Part shown: positions 26,200-34,336 of the stretch, in pieces
Layout of the letters: each line of letters starts with the position of its first letter
Numbering within the stretch: the first letter of the stretch is position 1
From: an uncultured Myxococcales bacterium
GTDB taxonomy: Bacteria; Myxococcota_A; UBA9042
Assembly (NCBI GenBank): GCA_903842345.1
Contig: CAIMLR010000021.1
Span: 1-64,000, forward strand
DNA: 64,000 bases
Reading direction: 5' to 3'
Made by a program: the position numbers and the translations under genes
The notes under the pieces: generated by a model
Databases searched by the model: none
What the model was told of the DNA's origin: nothing
Seen by the model: the letters and a program-made list of their open reading frames with translations, nothing else

Positions 26200-26213
26200 T
26201 TGACTTAGATCAA
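26200..26213. promoter_or_regulatory. FNR/CRP-type box upstream of cbb3 operon
   Basis: TTGACTTAGATCAA matches the FNR consensus TTGAT-N4-ATCAA at nine of ten positions. It lies 138 bases before the first gene of the cbb3 operon (minus strand) and 99 bases before the DUF971 gene (plus strand). Oxygen control of cbb3 operons by FNR-family proteins is well known; use of this site is inferred. Confidence 0.6.
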
Positions 26214-26311
26214 GAATGACGCCGTGACAGTGCTTTCTTGGACGAATTTGTGCCGGGCCGAGGAGAAGCGTACAGTCCGCGCCGGTCGCAGACGGCCAGC
26301 CCAGAAGACAG

Positions 26312-26695
26312 ATGCAGACACACGCTCAACTCATGACCGATCCGGTCAACCTCGCCTGGAACGACGACGGCAGCGTCAAGATCGTTTGGGGCGACGCCCA
26401 TGAATCCACCTACACGCCAGCGTTCTTGCGCGAAAAGTGCCCGTGCGCGACCTGCAAAGGCACCCACGGCGCGCCGACAACGCTCATCGTGCGCCAGAGC
26501 CGCGGCGGATTGCCCATCCTCAACGCCAAGACGCCCGCCGCGCAGGCCGCCACCACAGTGAAGCGCACCGACCCCGTCGGCGGCTACGCGATCCGCTTCA
26601 CTTGGGGCGACGGCCACGACGCTGGCCTCTTCTCCTTCCGCTACCTCCGCGGCCTCTGCTCCTGCGCAGCGTGCACGGCGCAAAGCCCGGCGTGA
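26312..26695 (+). CDS. DUF971 domain protein
   Basis: A 127-residue protein of the DUF971 type, related to the N-terminal domain of gamma-butyrobetaine hydroxylase and seen next to or fused with Mrp/ApbC iron-sulfur carriers. Conserved parts are LREKCPCATCKG, GGYAIRFTWGDGHDAGLFSF and YLRGLCSCAAC. Two cysteine clusters suggest metal or cluster binding. An in-frame ATG at 26333 would start nearer the fold. The stop shares TGATG with the next gene, a Rieske protein, so the pair is translationally coupled. Confidence 0.85.
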   Translation: MQTHAQLMTDPVNLAWNDDGSVKIVWGDAHESTYTPAFLREKCPCATCKGTHGAPTTLIVRQSRGGLPILNAKTPAAQAATTVKRTDPVGGYAIRFTWGDGHDAGLFSFRYLRGLCSCAACTAQSPA

Positions 26696-27000
26696 TGCGC
26701 CTACGGCTTTGTCATGTCAATGAAATCGTTGACGATCGCCTGCTGACGGAGATGCCCGACAGCGGGGATCCCGTGCTTGTCATTCGCGATGCTCAGGGGG
26801 TTCACGTCGTGGACGCGCTCTGCCCGCACCAGTACGCGCCGCTGCTTGGCGGCGAGCTGTCGGACGGCATCCTGACCTGCCCCATGCACCAGTGGCGTTT
26901 TGACGTGCGCACGGGCCAAAGTCCGGACATGCCGGTGTGCCTGCAGCGTTGGGACGCCGTCATCGACGACGGCTGGGTCTGGCTGACCGGCGACGACTGA
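26695..27000 (+). CDS. Rieske [2Fe-2S] ferredoxin
   Basis: A 101-residue soluble Rieske protein. The cluster ligands are CPHQYAPL and CPMHQWRFDVRTG, i.e. C-x-H and C-x2-H separated by 15 residues. There is no transmembrane helix, so it is an electron carrier for an oxygenase or a related enzyme rather than a bc1 subunit. I took the ATG at 26695, which overlaps the DUF971 stop. It is convergent with argJ with only three bases between stops. A partner could be the Rieske oxygenase at 49242, but distance makes that weak. Confidence 0.88.
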   Translation: MRLRLCHVNEIVDDRLLTEMPDSGDPVLVIRDAQGVHVVDALCPHQYAPLLGGELSDGILTCPMHQWRFDVRTGQSPDMPVCLQRWDAVIDDGWVWLTGDD

Positions 27001-27003
27001 CCG

Positions 27004-28653
27004 CTACGCCGTGACCATCGAGCCAATGCCGCGGTCCGTAAACAGCTCTTCAATCAGCGCCGCGTGGACTTGACCGTTCAGCACGTGCATCGTGCCGCCG
27101 CGCTTCAGGAATTCCGCCAAGCCCGGCACAAGCCACGGCTCCGGCAGCGTCGCCAACGTCAGCTCGCGGACGATCTTGCCATCCTGATCGCGAATGCCGT
27201 CGTCTGACGAAAGCACAACGATCTTCGCGGCTTCATTGTCACGCGCCACGGAAGCCGCGGTATCGATGCCAACGTTGCGCAGCACAATCGGCCGAATGCC
27301 CGTCAGCCGCAGCAGCGCCAGGTCGTCGTCCGTCGTCGGCGCTTCTGCCTGCACCACAATCACCATCGTCTTGCGGTCAAAGTCGTGCAGATAGCGCAGC
27401 GCTTCCCGCAGCACGCCCTTCTTGAGCACCGGCGTCAGCGTCTGCATTTCCAGCGACGACCGCACCGGCGCATTCTGGCCATACGCGATCGGCGCTTCCG
27501 CGTTGATGCGCACGTAGTCGTAGGTCAGATCGCAGCCCCACGCCGTCGCCTCGCCCGGACCCGCGCCAATGGTCACGTCCACGGTCAGCGTATCCGACGA
27601 CCGCATCGTCGCCGACAGCGCCGCCTTGTCCAGCGGCCCTTCCACCGGGAAAACCGGATGGTCCATCAGCCGGATGTGCACGTCCGCGCGGTCGATGTCC
27701 ACGCCCTGCCGTGCCAACGACGCGCCGAGCGCCGCGGCAATGCGGCCCCAATTCGGATCGCAGGCAAACAGCGCCGATTTCACCAGATCGCTGCCCGCCA
27801 CGTCGCGCGCGCTCGTCCGGGCGCACGCCTCGTCCGGCGCCCCCTGTACGCGCACCGCACACAGACGCGTCGCACCCTCGCCGTCGCGGGCAATCGCCAC
27901 GGCGAGTTGCTGCATCACCGCGGTGAGCGCCGGCAGCGGATCCGCTACAAACGGGCCTTTGGCCGTGCTCAGGAAGAACGCGCTGTCGTTGGTGCTCGTG
28001 TCGCGATCGACCGTGATTGCGTTGAACGTCCGCGCCGTCGCCACCTTGATGGCGCGCTGCATGGCGTCGAGCGGCACGTCCGCATCCGTCACAACCACGG
28101 CGATCATCGTCGCCATGTCCGGGTGAATCATGCCCGAGCCCTTGGCAATGCCGAGCCACGTCGCGCCCTGCCAGCGCACGCACGCGACCTTGCGCACGGT
28201 ATCGGTCGTGAGCATGGCGTCAGCAAAATCATGGACCGACGCGACGTTGCGAAACACCCGCGGCAGCGCGGCCGCCACCTTGCGGGCATCCATCGGCACG
28301 CCGATCGGCCCCGTCGTCGCGGTCAGCGCCGTATCCGGCGTGGACACCGCCAGCGCCGACGACGCCTTGCGCAGCATCGCATCCGCTTCCAGGTCGCCCT
28401 GCGCATAGCAATTGGCATTGCCCGACACCACGGTCAGCGTGCGGATGTTGGCCGACGGCAGCAGCGGCCGGTTGCCCAGCACGCACGCGGCGGCGCAACG
28501 GTTCTGCGTGAACATCCCGACCGCGCGCATCGGCGCATCCGCGATCAGCAGCGCCGTATCGAGGCGATTGGCCTTGATGCCGCTGTGGCCGCCCATCAGG
28601 CGCACGCCCGCGGGCAGGATCGGTTCGATGTCAATTGGCAGCAGGTCGGTCAT
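27004..28653 (-). CDS. argJ: ArgJ ornithine acetyltransferase fused to a truncated acetylglutamate-kinase-like domain
   Basis: The first 400 or so residues are ArgJ, which transfers acetyl from N-acetylornithine to glutamate. The self-cleavage site lies in GSGMIHPDMATMIAVV (between Ala and Thr), and NAITVDRDTSTNDSAF is the conserved active-site segment. ArgJ is normally about 400 residues; this protein has 549. Residues 414-549 resemble acetylglutamate kinase with its middle missing: KTMVIVVQAE replaces the KTVVIKYGG strand, RPIVLRNVG replaces the GGGP loop, then AAKIVVLSSDDGIRDQDGKI and HAALIEELFTDRGIGSMV match the kinase C-terminus. Catalytic glycines and the lysine are gone. It follows argC by nine bases. 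Confidence 0.92.
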   Translation of the reverse strand: MTDLLPIDIEPILPAGVRLMGGHSGIKANRLDTALLIADAPMRAVGMFTQNRCAAACVLGNRPLLPSANIRTLTVVSGNANCYAQGDLEADAMLRKASSALAVSTPDTALTATTGPIGVPMDARKVAAALPRVFRNVASVHDFADAMLTTDTVRKVACVRWQGATWLGIAKGSGMIHPDMATMIAVVVTDADVPLDAMQRAIKVATARTFNAITVDRDTSTNDSAFFLSTAKGPFVADPLPALTAVMQQLAVAIARDGEGATRLCAVRVQGAPDEACARTSARDVAGSDLVKSALFACDPNWGRIAAALGASLARQGVDIDRADVHIRLMDHPVFPVEGPLDKAALSATMRSSDTLTVDVTIGAGPGEATAWGCDLTYDYVRINAEAPIAYGQNAPVRSSLEMQTLTPVLKKGVLREALRYLHDFDRKTMVIVVQAEAPTTDDDLALLRLTGIRPIVLRNVGIDTAASVARDNEAAKIVVLSSDDGIRDQDGKIVRELTLATLPEPWLVPGLAEFLKRGGTMHVLNGQVHAALIEELFTDRGIGSMVTA

Positions 28654-28662
28654 CGTCGTCTC

Positions 28663-29589
28663 TCAGTTCAGGCCAGTCGTTTCAGGCAGTTGCCACATGC
28701 AGTTCAAATTCGCGATCGCGTGGGTCGCGGCACCGCGGGACAGATTGTCCAGCGCCGTCACGAAGAGCAGGCGTTGCGACGCGGCGTCCAGCGCATAGTG
28801 CACGGAAATCCAAGGCGTGTGGGCGACCGAGTGCACGTCCGGCGCGCTCGCGCTGCGGCGCCAGAACGCGTCGAGCGGCGACAGCGCGTCCAGATCGGCC
28901 TGCGTCACGCCGTCTCGCAGCGGCACGGAGCCGGAGATCAGCATGCCGCGGCGCAGCGGCGCCACCAACGGCACGAACAGCAGCCGCACGGGCACGGCGC
29001 GCTCCACTTCGACGAGGTGCTGATGCGCGCGCAGCGTCTTGTACGGCATCAGGTTTTCCGCCACGGCCATGAAGTGCGTGCGATCGGTCGGCTTCTTGCC
29101 CGCGCCGGACACGCCGCTGATGCCGGTCACGTCCGCCACCGCGTTCGCCGCGAGAAATTGCGCCCGCGCCACGGGCAGCAGCGCTGAGAGCATGCCGTTG
29201 GCATAGCAGCCCGGATTGGCGATCAGCCGCGCGTTGGCCAAGTTGGCGGCCGGCGCGCCAAGGCCATACACGGCCTGCGCCAGCATCTCCGGATGCGGAT
29301 GGTCAAAACCGTACGACGCCCGGTGCGCGTCCGCGTTGCCTGCGCGATGCGCGCCTGAGATGTCCACGACGCGAATTCCGCGTTCAACGAGCGGCGCGGC
29401 CATGTCCGCGGCGACTTCAGCGGGGGTCGCCAGCAGCACGGCGTCGATGTCAGCCGCGATGCCAGCCATGCCAGCGGACGACTCTGGCGTGTCAACGCGC
29501 GCCACGTTGGGATGGCGCCGCAGCAACTGCGCGGCTTCTGCGCCGGAATAGCCCGACGCTCCAACGATGCACACGCGATAGGTTGCCAT
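28663..29589 (-). CDS. argC: N-acetyl-gamma-glutamyl-phosphate reductase
   Basis: A 308-residue NADPH-dependent reductase of arginine biosynthesis. It begins with the Rossmann motif CIVGASGYSGAEAAQLL. The active-site cysteine is in IANPGCYANG, and the conserved GISGVSGAGKKPTDRT and HQHLVEVE segments follow. Length fits the shorter ArgC class. It is immediately upstream of argJ in the same operon. The gap to the next gene upstream is 110 bases and likely holds the operon promoter. Confidence 0.94.
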   Translation of the reverse strand: MATYRVCIVGASGYSGAEAAQLLRRHPNVARVDTPESSAGMAGIAADIDAVLLATPAEVAADMAAPLVERGIRVVDISGAHRAGNADAHRASYGFDHPHPEMLAQAVYGLGAPAANLANARLIANPGCYANGMLSALLPVARAQFLAANAVADVTGISGVSGAGKKPTDRTHFMAVAENLMPYKTLRAHQHLVEVERAVPVRLLFVPLVAPLRRGMLISGSVPLRDGVTQADLDALSPLDAFWRRSASAPDVHSVAHTPWISVHYALDAASQRLLFVTALDNLSRGAATHAIANLNCMWQLPETTGLN

Positions 29590-29699
29590 GGGTTGCGCTC
29601 TCTGAGCGGCCTGTGTGGCGCGCTGGGGCGCGGAAGTCTACGGGGCCGCACCGTTCGCTGCAACGCGCGTGGCAAAATGGTCACATTGCGGCCGCTACG

Positions 29700-31409
29700 C
29701 TAGGGCAGCGGCGATCCATCCACGCCGAAGGTGCAGCCCGCTGGCGCCGGCGAGGTCACGATCAGATCCAGCCGGCCCTTGCGCCCGGCCAGTCCCGCCG
29801 TGTCGAGGCGTTCCACGTTCAGGCCGCGCTGCTTCACGTCGCGCTCCAGCAGCACCTTGTCGTTCAGCAGCACTTTCAGGTGGACGACCGCGTCGGGCCG
29901 GGCGGAATCCGCCAGACCAAACCGCAGGAGGAACGTGCGCGTCAGCGGCACATCGCGGTAGGTCAGCCGCCGCTCCTTGCTCGTGTAGTGCGGCGCGAGC
30001 AGGACCATCGCCTCGGGCTTGTCGCGGTAGCGCAGCGGCACGTCCAGCACACGGCCGGTCAGCTGGCCGTCGTCGGTGTCAAAGTGGCTGCACTCAAAGC
30101 GCTCGACCATGTTGTTGAAGTAGTCGCACGGGATATCGCCCAGCATCACCGTCGCTTGCGGCAGATGTCCCCACAAATACGAAGGCTTGTGCTCGACCGC
30201 CCGCCGGAGCACGCCCGCGCCGATCAGCGTGATCGCCAGCACCAACACGCCGCGCAGGAGCCACGGGCGCGGCGACGGCGTCGCGCTGGACGACGGCGGC
30301 GCGAACGGCGTCAAGAGCACCGCCAGCGGCGTCACGGCCAGCGCGAGTTGCGGCAGGTTGAACTCCAGCCGGTACCACGTGTACGTCGCGTGAAACAGGA
30401 TCGGCACCGCGAGGCACCAGAGCAGCAGGACCGCCTCGCGCCAACGCCGCACGAAAAGCACCGGCAGGCCCAGGAGCGCCGGAAAGAACAGCGGCACGTG
30501 CGGCCAGATGCCGTCGCCGCCCAACAGCACGTTTTTCAGGCCCTGGCGCATGTTGGCAAAGTGGAAATCAGTGGAATGTGAGTGCGTCGTGTTCTTGCCA
30601 GCGACGCGGACGAGGATGCGGTCATAGCCGGTCTTGAACGGCGAGCTGTACATGTACCAGTTCAGCGTCAGGTACAGCAGCACCGGGCCAGCGCCCCAGA
30701 GCACGAAGCGGAACGCACCGCGCCAATCCTTGCGCAGGAGAAAGATGCCAAGCAGCGCTGGGCCGTAGAGCACGTTTGTCGCCTTGGCAAAGACGCCGAC
30801 GCCAAAAAGCATGCCGGCGATGTGCGGCCGATCGGCGAGCGCGGCTTCGATCGCGGCGAGGAGGATGACGGTGTAGAAGACGTCGTTATTGAAGCCCCAA
30901 GCGCAATGCGCGAACCAGGGCGTGGCCACGAGCGCGCATGCGGCCGCGAACGCCGCGCCGGGCGAGGCGACGCGGGCGGCGATGCGATAGGCGAGCAGCG
31001 CGATCAGCGCGTAACAGAGAAAATGACAGACGAGCGAGCCCAACGGGCCGAACGCCCAGATAAACGGCGTGGCGACCAACGGCATGAGGTACGGGTGCTT
31101 GGGCCACCACTCGCCGTGGCGGCCGATGGCGATGTTGCTGAAGGCGGCGTCGACGTTGCTGTTCCAGCCCATGTCCTTTTCGTACCAGGAATGCGGGTGG
31201 ATGCGCTCCTGACGCAGCGAACCGTGCTGCAGGATCGCATTGGCCTCGTTCAGGTAGAACGCGCCGTCGCCGCTGAGCCACTTGTTGGGCTGCCACGTGT
31301 CGTTGACCGCCATCCAGCCCAGCATCGCGGCGAGGAGGAAGACCGCGAGGCCGTACCAACGGCTCGGATCGTGCGGGCGTTGCGTGCTGCTGGGGACGAG
31401 CGTGGTCAA
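29700..31409 (-). CDS. Membrane glycosyltransferase-like protein (ArnT/PMT-type topology)
   Basis: A 569-residue protein with about ten hydrophobic helices in the first 400 residues and a C-terminal soluble domain. An acidic site in the first loop, WLSGDGAFYLNEANAIL, resembles the D-x-D/E region of lipid-linked sugar transferases of the GT-C fold. The following loop (HPHSWYEKDMGWNSNVD) and AFGPLGSLVCHFLCY are consistent with that fold. The C-terminal part has no motif I recognise. It may transfer a sugar from a polyprenyl donor to lipid A or protein. It stands alone between the argC and RidA-type genes. Confidence 0.6.
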   Translation of the reverse strand: MTTLVPSSTQRPHDPSRWYGLAVFLLAAMLGWMAVNDTWQPNKWLSGDGAFYLNEANAILQHGSLRQERIHPHSWYEKDMGWNSNVDAAFSNIAIGRHGEWWPKHPYLMPLVATPFIWAFGPLGSLVCHFLCYALIALLAYRIAARVASPGAAFAAACALVATPWFAHCAWGFNNDVFYTVILLAAIEAALADRPHIAGMLFGVGVFAKATNVLYGPALLGIFLLRKDWRGAFRFVLWGAGPVLLYLTLNWYMYSSPFKTGYDRILVRVAGKNTTHSHSTDFHFANMRQGLKNVLLGGDGIWPHVPLFFPALLGLPVLFVRRWREAVLLLWCLAVPILFHATYTWYRLEFNLPQLALAVTPLAVLLTPFAPPSSSATPSPRPWLLRGVLVLAITLIGAGVLRRAVEHKPSYLWGHLPQATVMLGDIPCDYFNNMVERFECSHFDTDDGQLTGRVLDVPLRYRDKPEAMVLLAPHYTSKERRLTYRDVPLTRTFLLRFGLADSARPDAVVHLKVLLNDKVLLERDVKQRGLNVERLDTAGLAGRKGRLDLIVTSPAPAGCTFGVDGSPLP

Positions 31410-31437
31410 GCGGGGCTCCGAAAGCGGCGGCAGTGTA

Positions 31438-31866
31438 TCACCCGACGACGTCGGCCACTACCGCCACGCACTTCAACTCAATCGCGATCGGCGTCGGCAG
31501 GCTGAGGACCTCCACGGTCGTGCGGCACGGCGCATTCTCGGCAAAATACGCCGCCCAGAGCCGGTTGTAGGTCGGAAAATCGCGTTGCATGTCCGTCAGG
31601 TAGACCGTCACATCGACGAGGTCCTGCCAGCGCGCGCCCGACGCTTCAAGCACCGCGCGGACGTTGGCAAAAACGCTGTGGCACTGCGCTTCAATATCAT
31701 GATCCAGCACCTTGCCTTCTGCGTCCAAAGTTACGCCTGGAATGGCTTTTTGTCCTTTGACGCGAGGACCGATTCCGCTGAGAAACAGCAGATTCCCCAC
31801 CCGCCGGGCGTGCGGATAGAGGCCAACGGGCTCGGCGGCGCGATCGCTGTGAATCGTATGAATCAT
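31438..31866 (-). CDS. RidA-family 2-aminomuconate deaminase-like protein
   Basis: A 142-residue RidA/YjgF-fold protein. The ending RTTVEVLSLPTPIAIELK is close to that of 2-aminomuconate deaminases, which convert 2-aminomuconate to 4-oxalocrotonate and ammonia. The Arg in CRTTVEV is the substrate-carboxylate ligand of the family. It follows the aldehyde dehydrogenase by 41 bases and the KynB-type gene beyond it. That order (formamidase, semialdehyde dehydrogenase, deaminase) supports the 3-hydroxyanthranilate branch of tryptophan catabolism. Generic imine-deaminase function is the alternative. Confidence 0.78.
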   Translation of the reverse strand: MIHTIHSDRAAEPVGLYPHARRVGNLLFLSGIGPRVKGQKAIPGVTLDAEGKVLDHDIEAQCHSVFANVRAVLEASGARWQDLVDVTVYLTDMQRDFPTYNRLWAAYFAENAPCRTTVEVLSLPTPIAIELKCVAVVADVVG

Positions 31867-31907
31867 TTGTTCCTGTAGTTACATGGATTTTGAATCCACT
31901 TTGCCAT

Positions 31908-33347
31908 CTAGTACATCAACGTCACACTCTTGGCGTCGGTAAAGAAGCGCATCGCTTCCCAGCCGCCCTCGCGGCCCACGCCGCTCGCTTTGACGCCGCC
32001 AAATGGCGTCCGCAGGTCGCGCACCATCCAACAGTTCAGCCAGACGATGCCGGCCTGGAGGCGCTCAGCGACGCGGTGGGCGCGGCTGACGTCGCGGGTC
32101 CAGACGTTGGCGGCGAGGCCATACGGCGTGCCGTTGGCGATCTGGATGGCGTCGGCTTCGTCGGTGAACGGCAAGAGCGTCGCAACGGGGCCGAAGATTT
32201 CCTCCTGATTCGTCGCGCACGTCGCGCTCAAACCGTCGATGAGCGTGGGCGCCATGAACCAGCCTTCCGCGCACCGCCCGGGCAGGCGGACGGGCGCGCC
32301 GCCGCACAGGATCGCGCCGCCTTCCACTTGGGCGCGGGCGACGCAGGCGTTGACCTTGGCGAAATGCGCGGCGCTGACCAGCGCGCCCAGATCGCTCGTC
32401 GCTTCCAGCGGATCGCCGACCCGCAACTGCTGCGTGCGCGTCACAAGCCGCGCCTTGAATTCGGCGTAGACGCTCGCCTGGATCAGGATGCGCGAACCAC
32501 ACAGGCAAATCTGCCCTTGGTTGGAAAACGCCGCGCGGACGACCTCGTTGACTGCCACGTCCAGATCGGCGTCGGCAAACACGATCGTCGCATTCTTGCC
32601 GCCCAGTTCCAGGCTCAGCTTTTTCCACGTTCCTGCGGTCACGGCGGCGATCCCGGCGCCCACGCGCGTGCTGCCGGTGAAACTCACCGCCTTGATGTCC
32701 GGGTGGCTGACGAGCGCCGCGCCCACGCGATCGCCCGCGCCGTGGACGATGTTCAGCACGCCCGGCGGAAAGCCGGCTTCAATCGTCAATTTTCCCAGTA
32801 AGAAAGCGCTGTATGGGGTCACTTCAGAAGGTTTTGCCACAACCGTGCAGCCCGCCGCCAGCGCCGGCGCCAGCTTCCAGGTCAGCAGGTACAGCGGCAG
32901 ATTCCACGGGGAAATGCACGCGACGGGGCCCAGCGGCTGGCGCAGTGTATAGTTCAGCTGTCCTGGCACACTGTGCGATTCGCTGGCGAATTGCGTCGCG
33001 GCGTCGGCGAAAAATGCGCAGTTGTCGCGCGCGCGGGCGATGTCCACGGAGCGCGCGACATGCAGCGGCTTGCCGGAATCGCGGCTCTCCGCCTGCGCCA
33101 GCCCTTCCAGATCGCGATCAATCAGTTCAGCGAGGCGGCGCAGACAGCGCGCGCGGGTCGCCGACGGCGCAGCTGCCCAGGCCGGAAACGCCCGTTTGGC
33201 CGCAGCAACAGCTGCGTCGATGTCCGCGCCATCGGAGTCCGGCAGCGTGGCAAAATCGCGCCCCGTCGCGGGCTCAGGCGTCGTAAGCGTCTGGCCATTT
33301 TGCGCGGGACAAAACCGGCCATCGATCAGGTTCAACAGCGTTTCCAT
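31908..33347 (-). CDS. Aldehyde dehydrogenase, 2-aminomuconate/2-hydroxymuconate semialdehyde type
   Basis: A 479-residue NAD-dependent aldehyde dehydrogenase. The catalytic Cys is C281 in NQGQICLCGSR and the general base is E248 in LELGGKNATIVF; CISPWNLPLYLLTWK and VSFTGSTRVG form the cofactor site. The IDGRFCPAQNG opening and PWNLPLYLLTWKLAPAL resemble muconic semialdehyde dehydrogenases. Between KynB and an aminomuconate deaminase-like gene, it most likely oxidises 2-aminomuconate 6-semialdehyde. It follows the KynB-type gene by nine bases. Confidence 0.86.
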   Translation of the reverse strand: METLLNLIDGRFCPAQNGQTLTTPEPATGRDFATLPDSDGADIDAAVAAAKRAFPAWAAAPSATRARCLRRLAELIDRDLEGLAQAESRDSGKPLHVARSVDIARARDNCAFFADAATQFASESHSVPGQLNYTLRQPLGPVACISPWNLPLYLLTWKLAPALAAGCTVVAKPSEVTPYSAFLLGKLTIEAGFPPGVLNIVHGAGDRVGAALVSHPDIKAVSFTGSTRVGAGIAAVTAGTWKKLSLELGGKNATIVFADADLDVAVNEVVRAAFSNQGQICLCGSRILIQASVYAEFKARLVTRTQQLRVGDPLEATSDLGALVSAAHFAKVNACVARAQVEGGAILCGGAPVRLPGRCAEGWFMAPTLIDGLSATCATNQEEIFGPVATLLPFTDEADAIQIANGTPYGLAANVWTRDVSRAHRVAERLQAGIVWLNCWMVRDLRTPFGGVKASGVGREGGWEAMRFFTDAKSVTLMY

Positions 33348-33356
33348 AGGCCCCTC

Positions 33357-33998
33357 TCACATTGCCACGAGGATCGCGCGCACAGGACTCGCGTCCGCGC
33401 CCACCAACGGCAGGGGCAGGGCGACAAGCAGGTACAGGCCATCGGCCACGCCGTCCAGCACCAGCCCTTCCAGAATCGCCAGATCATGCCGATAAATCGC
33501 CGCGTGGCTGAGCAAAACGGCGTCGTCGGCCAGATCCACGCTCGGCGTGTCAATCCCGACGAGCAGCACGCCCTGCCCGCCCAGCCAGTCCACGAGCCCT
33601 GGCGACAGCGCGGCGAAGTCGTTGGTCCACGCGTTGGGCTGCGGAAACGTCCCCGTGCGGATCAGCAGCCGCGGCGCGCGCACCGGCGTGTGGCCCAGAT
33701 GCGCGGGCGTCACGCGCGTACGCGGGGGCACCAGCGCGCTCCGCACTTCACACAGCCCCAGATAGCGGCTCAGGTCGCGCTTCTCAATCGGCGCGCCATC
33801 GGGGTGGTAATGCGACGGCGCGTCCGCGTGCGCGCCCAGGTGGACCGTGGTGCGCACGCTGGAGAGCTCGAGTGAGTCGCCCTGAGCAAAAGCCAGCAAG
33901 ACGTCGCGGCGAAACGGCGTATCGCCCGGAAATACCGCGATTTCCGGCGTGATCGGCGGAGTAATGTCGTGCCAGCGCTGACGGGTCAAGTCCAACAT
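33357..33998 (-). CDS. kynB: Kynurenine formamidase KynB (cyclase family)
   Basis: A 213-residue metal-dependent hydrolase that cleaves N-formylkynurenine to kynurenine and formate. It starts MLDLTRQRWHDITPPITPE and contains VFPGDTPF and HLGAHADAPSHY, the H-x3-H-x3-D-type zinc motif of the cyclase family. Further family motifs are PRLLIRTGTF and LLVGIDTPSVD. I took the ATG at 33998; the in-frame ATG at 34010 adds four residues. It is first in a three-gene minus-strand operon. Tryptophan dioxygenase and kynureninase are not in the window. Confidence 0.88.
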   Translation of the reverse strand: MLDLTRQRWHDITPPITPEIAVFPGDTPFRRDVLLAFAQGDSLELSSVRTTVHLGAHADAPSHYHPDGAPIEKRDLSRYLGLCEVRSALVPPRTRVTPAHLGHTPVRAPRLLIRTGTFPQPNAWTNDFAALSPGLVDWLGGQGVLLVGIDTPSVDLADDAVLLSHAAIYRHDLAILEGLVLDGVADGLYLLVALPLPLVGADASPVRAILVAM

Positions 33999-34336
33999 GC
34001 CGGCAAGCATGGCGTGGCGACGCGGCGGGCGCAACTGCCGCCGCAGCCGCATTTGTCCCCGGCCGCTGACAGGACCCGCGGGCAATGATGGCAATCCCGT
34101 GACGGAGTTGCGCGTCTGCGCACCCCAGATTGCTTGATCCCACTTCGCTGCGGCGCTATACCCTTGCGCGCGGTCTTTTGCGGGACCGAGGAGGGGCGGA
34201 ATCGCTGCAACTCCGGGACGACATCGGGAAGGCGCGCATTTTGGATCCGCAACACGCCGGCGAGCGCCGCGTTGTTTGGCTCTTTGCCGCGGATCGGCGG
34301 GCGCACGAGAAGTCGCCCAAGGACGAGAGGCCCAGC
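33999..34336. promoter_or_regulatory. Divergent intergenic region between kynB and the lipoprotein gene
   Basis: About 340 bases separate the two divergent starts. An in-frame upstream extension of the lipoprotein gene (from 34130) is open but has no convincing ribosome site and lies before a clear signal peptide, so I treat it as noncoding. The region should hold promoters for both sides. No specific operator was recognised. Confidence 0.4.

Noticed and set aside
31884-31898. TGGATT-TTG-AATCCA hairpin between the RidA-type and ALDH genes
   Set aside because: Short stem, no T-run and inside an operon; could be chance in an AT-richer gap.
34130-34336. N-terminal extension of the resB-upstream lipoprotein gene
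   Set aside because: No ribosome site, and the signal peptide at 34337 with the lipobox defines the start.
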